Position numbers and translations under genes: made by a program. 64,000 nt of DNA from Orrella dioscoreae (GTDB lineage: Bacteria; Pseudomonadota; Gammaproteobacteria; Burkholderiales; Burkholderiaceae_B), in assembly GCF_900089455.2 (NCBI RefSeq), contig NZ_LT907988.1, positions 3,224,001 through 3,288,000 on the forward strand, written 5' to 3'. Positions 59,638 to 64,000 of this stretch are shown here, piece after piece; position 1 is the stretch's first letter, and each line of letters starts with the position of its first letter. Below the pieces are notes generated by a model that made no database searches, was not told where the DNA came from, and saw nothing but the letters and a program-made list of their open reading frames with translations.

Positions 59638-60678
59638 ATGCGTAACCCCACCCGCGTTCTTTTCGACCAGTACCGCGCGCGCGTCGCCCAGCTCAACCGC
59701 GTGAGCGACACGTCGACATCCTTTTCTGTCGAGCCCGCCATCCAGCAGACGATGGAGCAGAAAATCCAGGAAAGCTCCGCGTTCCTGACCTCCATCAACA
59801 TGCCCATCGTCGTTGACCAGGTCGGCCAGAAAATCGGCCTGGGCGTGTCCGGCCCGGCGGCCAGCCGCACCGACACCACGGCCAAGAGCCGCGAGACGCG
59901 CGACATCACCGCGATGGACCCGAACGGCTACCACTGCGTGAAGACGAACTTCGACACGCACCTGAGCTATGCCAAGCTGGACGCCTGGGCACGTCAAAAG
60001 GCCTTCCAGAACATGGTCCGCGACGCGGTGCTCAAGCGCCAAGGCCTGGACCGCATCATGGTGGGCTGGAACGGTACGAGCGCCGCCGTGCAAACCAATC
60101 TGCAGCAAAATCCGCTGCTGCAAGATGTCAACGTGGGTTGGCTGCAGAAGATGCGCGAGCGCGCCGCCCTGCGCGTGATCCGCGAAGGTGCCGCAGCGGG
60201 CAGCAAGGTCCGCATTGGTAAGGGCGGCGATTTCGCCAACATCGACGCGGCTGTGTTCGATCTGGTCACGGCGCTGGAACCCTGGTTCCAGGATGACACG
60301 GAACTGGTGGCCATCGTCGGGCGCGGCCTGCTGCACGACAAGTATTTCCCGCTGGTCAACAACAGCGAAGCCGCCACCGAGAAGGTGGCCACCGACATCA
60401 TCATGAGCCAGAAGCGCGTGGGCGGTCAGCGCGCCGTCGTGGTGCCCTACTTCCCGGCGGGCACGGTGTTCCTCACGCGCCTGGACAACCTGTCCATCTA
60501 CGTGCAGGAAGGTAGCCGCCGCCGCCACATCAAGGACGCGCCCGAGCGCGACCGCGTGGAGTTCTACGAATCGTCCAACGAGGATTACGCCATCGAGGAC
60601 TACGGCTGCGGCGCGCTGCTGGAAAACATCCAGCTGTTGGACGCGGAAGGCAACCCCATTGGCGAGGGTGGCGAGTAA
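59638..60678 (+). CDS. N: Major capsid protein (P2 GpN)
   Basis: 346 residues, the usual GpN length. Marks: RNPTRVLFDQYRARVAQLNRV at the N-terminus, SINMPIVVDQVGQKIGLGV, NGYHCVKTNFDTHLSYAKLDAWA and DNLSIYVQEGSRRRHIKDAPERDRVEFYESSNEDYAIEDYG near the end. The first ~30 residues should be removed by GpO in head maturation. The stop overlaps the M start (TAATG). Confidence 0.94.
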   Translation: MRNPTRVLFDQYRARVAQLNRVSDTSTSFSVEPAIQQTMEQKIQESSAFLTSINMPIVVDQVGQKIGLGVSGPAASRTDTTAKSRETRDITAMDPNGYHCVKTNFDTHLSYAKLDAWARQKAFQNMVRDAVLKRQGLDRIMVGWNGTSAAVQTNLQQNPLLQDVNVGWLQKMRERAALRVIREGAAAGSKVRIGKGGDFANIDAAVFDLVTALEPWFQDDTELVAIVGRGLLHDKYFPLVNNSEAATEKVATDIIMSQKRVGGQRAVVVPYFPAGTVFLTRLDNLSIYVQEGSRRRHIKDAPERDRVEFYESSNEDYAIEDYGCGALLENIQLLDAEGNPIGEGGE

Positions 60679-61448
60679 TGGCCGGCCTGGTCAAACGGCA
60701 CCAAATGCGCGTGGCGGTGGCGATGGCCGCCGCTGCCGCGCCGGTGGATGCCGCCGCCCCGGATTCCGGCCCTTACCAGCTGATGATGCACGCGCTGGTG
60801 AACGACCTGCGCACGCTCAAGGATGTGCAGTCCATCGAGCGCAAGATCGCCCTCAAGCGCGAGATGCTGGACAAGTACCGCGACTACATCGAAAGCGTTC
60901 TGACGGCGGACAAAGGCGGTCAGGACGAGGTGGTCACCACCATCATGGTGTGGCTGCTGGACACGCTCAACTTCAGCGACGCGCTGGTGCTGGCGGAATA
61001 TGTGCTTCGCCATGGCCTGACGCTACCTCCCAAGTACAACCGCGACGTGCCCACGCTGCTGCTGGACGAGATTTCGGACGCTGCGCTGCAGAAGCTGGTC
61101 CCGCTCGACGCCAAACTGCTGGGCGAGCTGACGCTTGCCCAGGCGCTCACGGAAGGCAAGGACGCACCCGACCAGGCGCGCGCCAAGCTGCACCGCGTGA
61201 TGGGCGAAACCCTTACCGCCCTGGCCGGCGACCTGGCCGACGAGGACGCCCAGCGCATGGCGGCTGGTGCGCTTCAGCACCTGAACCGCGCCAAGCAGCT
61301 GGACTCCGCGGTCGGCGTGGTGAAGCTCATCGAGCAACTGGAACGCAAGATCAAGAAGGCCGAAGGCAGCGCCCCGCCCAGCGGTGGCAAGGAAGGCGAC
61401 ACGCCGACCGAGCCCCCCAAGGACAGGAACCCGCCGCCTCAGGCATAA
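60678..61448 (+). CDS. M: Phage terminase small/endonuclease subunit (P2 GpM)
   Basis: 256 residues. Marks: PYQLMMHALVNDLRTLKDVQSIERKIALKREMLDKYRDYIE (about 34-75) and MVWLLDTLNFSDALVLAEYVLRHGLTLPPKYNR, both typical of GpM. The C-terminus is Ala/Lys/Pro-rich. With GpP it cuts the cos site. Translationally coupled to N. Confidence 0.92.
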   Translation: MAGLVKRHQMRVAVAMAAAAAPVDAAAPDSGPYQLMMHALVNDLRTLKDVQSIERKIALKREMLDKYRDYIESVLTADKGGQDEVVTTIMVWLLDTLNFSDALVLAEYVLRHGLTLPPKYNRDVPTLLLDEISDAALQKLVPLDAKLLGELTLAQALTEGKDAPDQARAKLHRVMGETLTALAGDLADEDAQRMAAGALQHLNRAKQLDSAVGVVKLIEQLERKIKKAEGSAPPSGGKEGDTPTEPPKDRNPPPQA

Positions 61449-61541
61449 CCGAGTGCCCCCAACGCACACGGCGGCGCGGGGCTGAAGGTGGGCATTGCCC
61501 TACCGGACGCCCCGCCCACCGCCGGCCACCGACAAGCCGCC

Positions 61542-62012
61542 ATGAGCTTCATTGCCACCGACCCCAAGCCAGCAGCCGAAAGCGTCATCACAAATGATGG
61601 CTTCTGGCCCGACGTGAGCCCGACCGACGCACGCGCCGCGATGCGGCTGGACACCGGCACCGTCACGCCCGGCCGCCTGCGCCATGCCCTCGTCACCGCG
61701 ATGATCGAGGTGGGCGCTGACGTGGCGGATTGGGTGGATGCGCAGCGTGCGAAGGGATACACGACACATGCCCTGGTTCCCAGCCGCACGGCCATAGACG
61801 GCAAGCCGATGGTGCTGCACTCGTACCTGCAGGCGGTCTACAGCTACGCCAAGGCGTCGATCATCGAGCGCATGCGCGACTACGACGTGACGGCCGCCGG
61901 CCAGCGCAAGCCCGAGCAGCTGGAAGAAGCGCCGGCCGACCTTCGCCGCGATGCCTTGTGGGCTATCTCGCGCATCAAAGGCCGCTCGCGCGCCACGGTG
62001 GAGCTGATCTGA
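61542..62012 (+). CDS. L: Head completion/stabilisation protein (P2 GpL)
   Basis: 156 residues. Marks: FWPDVSPTDARAAMRLDTGTVTPGRLRHALVTAMIEVGADVADWVDAQRA-type N-terminal half and YSYAKASIIERMRDYDVTAAGQRKPEQLEE. The ATG at 61542 is chosen since the upstream extension has no family similarity. It overlaps the X gene start (TGATG). Confidence 0.92.
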   Translation: MSFIATDPKPAAESVITNDGFWPDVSPTDARAAMRLDTGTVTPGRLRHALVTAMIEVGADVADWVDAQRAKGYTTHALVPSRTAIDGKPMVLHSYLQAVYSYAKASIIERMRDYDVTAAGQRKPEQLEEAPADLRRDALWAISRIKGRSRATVELI

Positions 62013-62218
62013 TGCAAGCGCGCTCCATCCAAGGCGAGACGCTGGACGCCCTGTGCTGGCGTGTCCTGCGCACCACGCGCGGCGTGGTGGAGCGCGCCCT
62101 TGAAATGAATCCCGGCTTGGCTGACATCGGCCCCATCCTGCCCAGCGGCACGCTGGTGGAGCTGCCCGAGCCGACTACCGAACCGACGACGGCCCCGACC
62201 GTCAACCTGTGGGACTGA
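62012..62218 (+). CDS. X: Tail protein X (P2 GpX, LysM-like)
   Basis: 68 residues: GETLDALCWRVLRTTRGVVERALEMNPGLADIGPILPSGTLVELPEP matches the GpX family, a short LysM-like fold found at the tail. TGATG overlap with L. Short acidic/threonine-rich end. Confidence 0.92.
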   Translation: MQARSIQGETLDALCWRVLRTTRGVVERALEMNPGLADIGPILPSGTLVELPEPTTEPTTAPTVNLWD

Positions 62219-62221
62219 GAC

Positions 62222-62545
62222 ATGCCGCCCGATCTCGACAAAACCCCCGGCCTGCTGGAATCCCTGCCGCCCGGCATGCGCAGCGCTGGCAAGGCGCTGG
62301 TGCTGAACACCGTGGCAGGCGCGGGCGCGGCATCCCTGCCCACCGCCTCGGCGCAGACGCACCTGGCGGGCCTGCCTACGCACGATGGGCCGATGGTGTG
62401 GGGGCTGACCCTTACCCAGCTCGTTGCCGCGCTCACGGCCCTCTATTTCGTGCTGCAAATCGGCCTCCTGTGCATCCGCTACAGCCAGGAACTGCCCAAG
62501 CTGTGGCGACGCCTGCGCGGCAAGCGCGAAGGGGAAGAAGCATGA
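62222..62545 (+). CDS. Phage holin
   Basis: 107 residues with one clear transmembrane helix (about 62-87; LTLTQLVAALTALYFVLQIGLLCIRYS) and a less hydrophobic stretch before (ALVLNTVAGAGAASL), ending in a basic tail (LWRRLRGKREGEE). Position after X and before the endolysin is that of P2 Y. Its role is to time lysis by opening the membrane. The endolysin ATG overlaps its stop. Confidence 0.75.
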   Translation: MPPDLDKTPGLLESLPPGMRSAGKALVLNTVAGAGAASLPTASAQTHLAGLPTHDGPMVWGLTLTQLVAALTALYFVLQIGLLCIRYSQELPKLWRRLRGKREGEEA

Positions 62546-63081
62546 AGCTGGGACAGAAGATCATCGGCGGCGTGCTGGGTCTCATCACTGCCGGCGCGCT
62601 CACGCTCAACAGCGACGAACTGCAATCGCATCTCGGCCGCTGGGAGGGCGAGGGGCAGAACGTCGTCTATGCCGACAAGCTGGCGGGCGGCCTGCCGACC
62701 GTCTGCAAGGGCATCACCAAGTGGACAAGCCCGGACCCCGTCATCGTCGGCGACTACTGGTCTGACGAGCGCTGTGCCTGGGTGGAAAAGATGGTCGTGG
62801 AGCACGGGCAGTTGGAGCTGGCCGAGTGCCTGAACGTGTACATCACGCAGCCTATCTTCGACGCGCTCTCTGACTTCGGCCACCACTTCGGCAATCCCAG
62901 CGTCTGCGCCAGCCGCGCCGTGGGCCTCATCAACGCTGGCCAGGTTCGCGCTGGCTGCGATGCGCTGGCGCATGCCCCGAGCGGTCGCCCGGTCTGGTCC
63001 TACGTCGGCACGACCTTCTATCGCGGCCTGTACAACCGCGCCCTGTCGCGCCGGAGCATGTGCCTGCGAGGCCTCCAATGA
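62542..63081 (+). CDS. Endolysin with N-terminal signal-arrest-release helix
   Basis: 179-residue lysozyme-like endolysin (glycoside hydrolase family 24 type). The N-terminal helix (IIGGVLGLITAGALTL, about 7-22) is weakly hydrophobic and Gly/Ala-rich, as in SAR endolysins that are exported by Sec and released. The catalytic region WEGEGQNVVYADKLAGGLPTVCKGIT contains Glu35/Glu37, Asp45 and Thr53; the Glu-to-Asp spacing is one longer or shorter than the usual eight. Six or more cysteines could form regulatory disulfides. Confidence 0.85.
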   Translation: MKLGQKIIGGVLGLITAGALTLNSDELQSHLGRWEGEGQNVVYADKLAGGLPTVCKGITKWTSPDPVIVGDYWSDERCAWVEKMVVEHGQLELAECLNVYITQPIFDALSDFGHHFGNPSVCASRAVGLINAGQVRAGCDALAHAPSGRPVWSYVGTTFYRGLYNRALSRRSMCLRGLQ

Positions 63082-63596
63082 TTACCCGCCGCACGCAGCT
63101 CATCGCCCTGGCCGCTGCCGTGCTGCTGGCGGCATACCTGGCCTGGACGGTGCAGGGCTGGCGCATGGGCGAGGCGCTGGCCGAAGAACAACGGCTGCAT
63201 GCCCTCACCCTCGCCGTGCATGCCGCTGCCGCCGAGTCCGCGCAGCGGCGCGAACGCGTTGAAGAGAAGCGGCGCTTTGCCGCGATGGAGACCCTACGAC
63301 ATGAAGCAGACCTTGCCCTGGCGGCTGCTGTGCAGCGTGAGCGTGATGCTGGCGCTGTGCGCCTGCGCGACGCCCTTGCCGACTACGCCGCCCGCCATCG
63401 AGCCCGCAGCAATTCCGCCCCTGCCCAGCCAGGCGCGCCAGCAGCCGACGCCATCGGCATGCTTGCCGTCCTGCTTGGAGAACTTGACGAAATGGCGGGC
63501 ATCTACGCTGCGGAAGCTGACCGAGCCCGCATCTATGGAATGACCTGTGAGCGCGGTGCCGACTCGCTGACCGCTGGCCAGGTACCCCAGCCATGA
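63078..63596 (+). CDS. Rz-like spanin, inner-membrane subunit (LysB position)
   Basis: 172 residues. N-terminal type II helix (about 8-26; LIALAAAVLLAAYLAWTVQGW) and a long, charged coiled-coil periplasmic part (HALTLAVHAAAAESAQRRERVEEKRRFAAMETLRHEADLA). Works with the outer-membrane Rz1 lipoprotein encoded inside it to fuse inner and outer membranes at lysis. ATGA overlap with the endolysin stop. Confidence 0.85.
   Translation: MITRRTQLIALAAAVLLAAYLAWTVQGWRMGEALAEEQRLHALTLAVHAAAAESAQRRERVEEKRRFAAMETLRHEADLALAAAVQRERDAGAVRLRDALADYAARHRARSNSAPAQPGAPAADAIGMLAVLLGELDEMAGIYAAEADRARIYGMTCERGADSLTAGQVPQP
63301..63543 (+). CDS. Rz1-like outer-membrane spanin lipoprotein, nested in Rz
   Basis: 80-residue protein wholly inside the Rz gene in another frame (+1), the classic Rz/Rz1 embedded arrangement. 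Start MKQTLPWRLLCSVSVMLALC with lipobox LCAC (lipidated Cys about residue 20), followed by a proline-rich mature part (ATPLPTTPPAIEPAAIPPLP). Short proline-rich lipoproteins here form the outer-membrane half of the spanin. Confidence 0.8.
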   Translation: MKQTLPWRLLCSVSVMLALCACATPLPTTPPAIEPAAIPPLPSQARQQPTPSACLPSCLENLTKWRASTLRKLTEPASME

Positions 63597-64000
63597 AGAA
63601 GCCCATCGAGGTCCGCAATATGCTGCGCCAGGCCTGCCCTGCGTTCGCCGCCGACCCCACCAAGCTATCGGTGTTCGTGGATGAAGGCACAGTGCATTGT
63701 GATGGCCGCGTGTCCCTTTCCCATGAGTACCGGTACACCCTGACCATCATCGTCCAGGACTATTCCGGCGACCTGCACAACCTCGTCGTCCCGCTGCTGG
63801 CCTGGCTGCGCCTCTCCCAGCCCGAGCAGTTCGAGAACAAGGACCTGCGCGAGCGCATGTTTGCCATCGAGGTGGAGCTGCTGAGCGAGTCCACGGCAGA
63901 TGTGGAAATCAAGCTGCAGCTCACTGAGCGCGCGATTGTGACCAAGGCCGACGACGGCACGCTGCACACCGACTATCCCGGCGAACCGCCGCATCCCGAG
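63593..64000 (+). CDS. R: Tail completion protein (P2 GpR), cut by window end
   Basis: First 136 codons of a tail completion protein; the frame continues beyond the window. Marks: MKKPIEVRNMLRQACPAF, SLSHEYRYTLTIIVQDYSGDLHNLVVPLLAWLRLSQPEQFEN-type sequence, and FAIEVELLSESTADVEIKLQLTERAIV. GpR caps the tail with GpS, which should follow. Its start overlaps the Rz stop (ATGA-like overlap). Confidence 0.9.
   Translation, partial: MKKPIEVRNMLRQACPAFAADPTKLSVFVDEGTVHCDGRVSLSHEYRYTLTIIVQDYSGDLHNLVVPLLAWLRLSQPEQFENKDLRERMFAIEVELLSESTADVEIKLQLTERAIVTKADDGTLHTDYPGEPPHPE

Larger units (their letters stand above)
53737..64000. mobile_element. P2-like prophage, left part (continues beyond window)
   Basis: From the tRNA-Ser remnant to the right edge all genes have phage character. 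Order: accessory genes, cos-like site, then portal Q and terminase P (minus), scaffold O, capsid N, terminase small subunit M, head completion L, tail X, holin, endolysin, Rz/Rz1 and tail completion R (plus). That is the P2 late gene order. Integrase, repressor, cox and replication A are not found in this part. Confidence 0.92.

Overview
The window is GC-rich (roughly two-thirds G+C) bacterial chromosome. The gene style (Bug-type solute receptors, TRAP transporters, many LysR and GntR regulators, a CrbS/CrbR–ActP acetate locus) suggests a betaproteobacterium of the Alcaligenaceae, such as Achromobacter or Bordetella. That placement is inference from gene content; there is no rRNA here to test it. 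No CRISPR array, rRNA operon or insertion sequence was seen.

Layout. 0.2–4.3 kb: a TRAP transporter (dctQMP order) and a DHDPS-family aldolase, with GntR-like TGTCGACA sites upstream of both transcription units. 4.5–13.2 kb: a CrbS-type transporter-fused sensor kinase, a Bug receptor plus FMN-monooxygenase pair, the LuxR-type regulator CrbR, the acetate symporter ActP and its DUF485 partner. 13.4–16.2 kb: a small membrane protein, a GntR regulator with a membrane protein, and an ExoD-like protein. 16.4–19.5 kb: a LOV-domain photoreceptor hybrid kinase divergent from a GAF–HWE kinase. 19.6–23.9 kb: tRNA-Arg(ACG), a molybdate-binding Mop protein, TrmO, an orphan FecR behind a Fur-like site, pirin and a LysR regulator. 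24.0–30.7 kb: a second TRAP system, a split transketolase and an SDR, divergent from a LysR gene.

31.3–42.4 kb: an eleven-gene, tightly coupled catabolic operon: aldehyde dehydrogenase, GntR regulator, class III CoA-transferase, lone acyl-CoA carboxyltransferase, SsuABC-like importer, SDR, a degenerate luciferase-fold protein, a full NtaA/DszA-type monooxygenase and a second SDR. Its substrate is unknown. 42.4–46.2 kb: a Bug receptor and two SDRs with an unusual glycine loop, divergent from a LysR gene. 46.3–53.6 kb: a shortened DMT transporter, a TerC–CBS protein, an ECF sigma/anti-sigma pair, a LexA-box-preceded SH3-repeat protein, a secreted protein of unknown function and a fourth NtaA-family monooxygenase.

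53.74 kb to the end: a P2-like prophage entering at what looks like the 3' end of a tRNA-Ser gene. After a short accessory zone (a membrane protein, a cos-like sequence, a LexA-box gene and an XRE pair) the order is the P2 late order: portal Q and terminase P leftward, then O, N, M, L, X, holin, endolysin, Rz/Rz1 and R rightward. The integrase, repressor and replication genes are not between the left att site and cos, so they must lie beyond the right edge or be missing.
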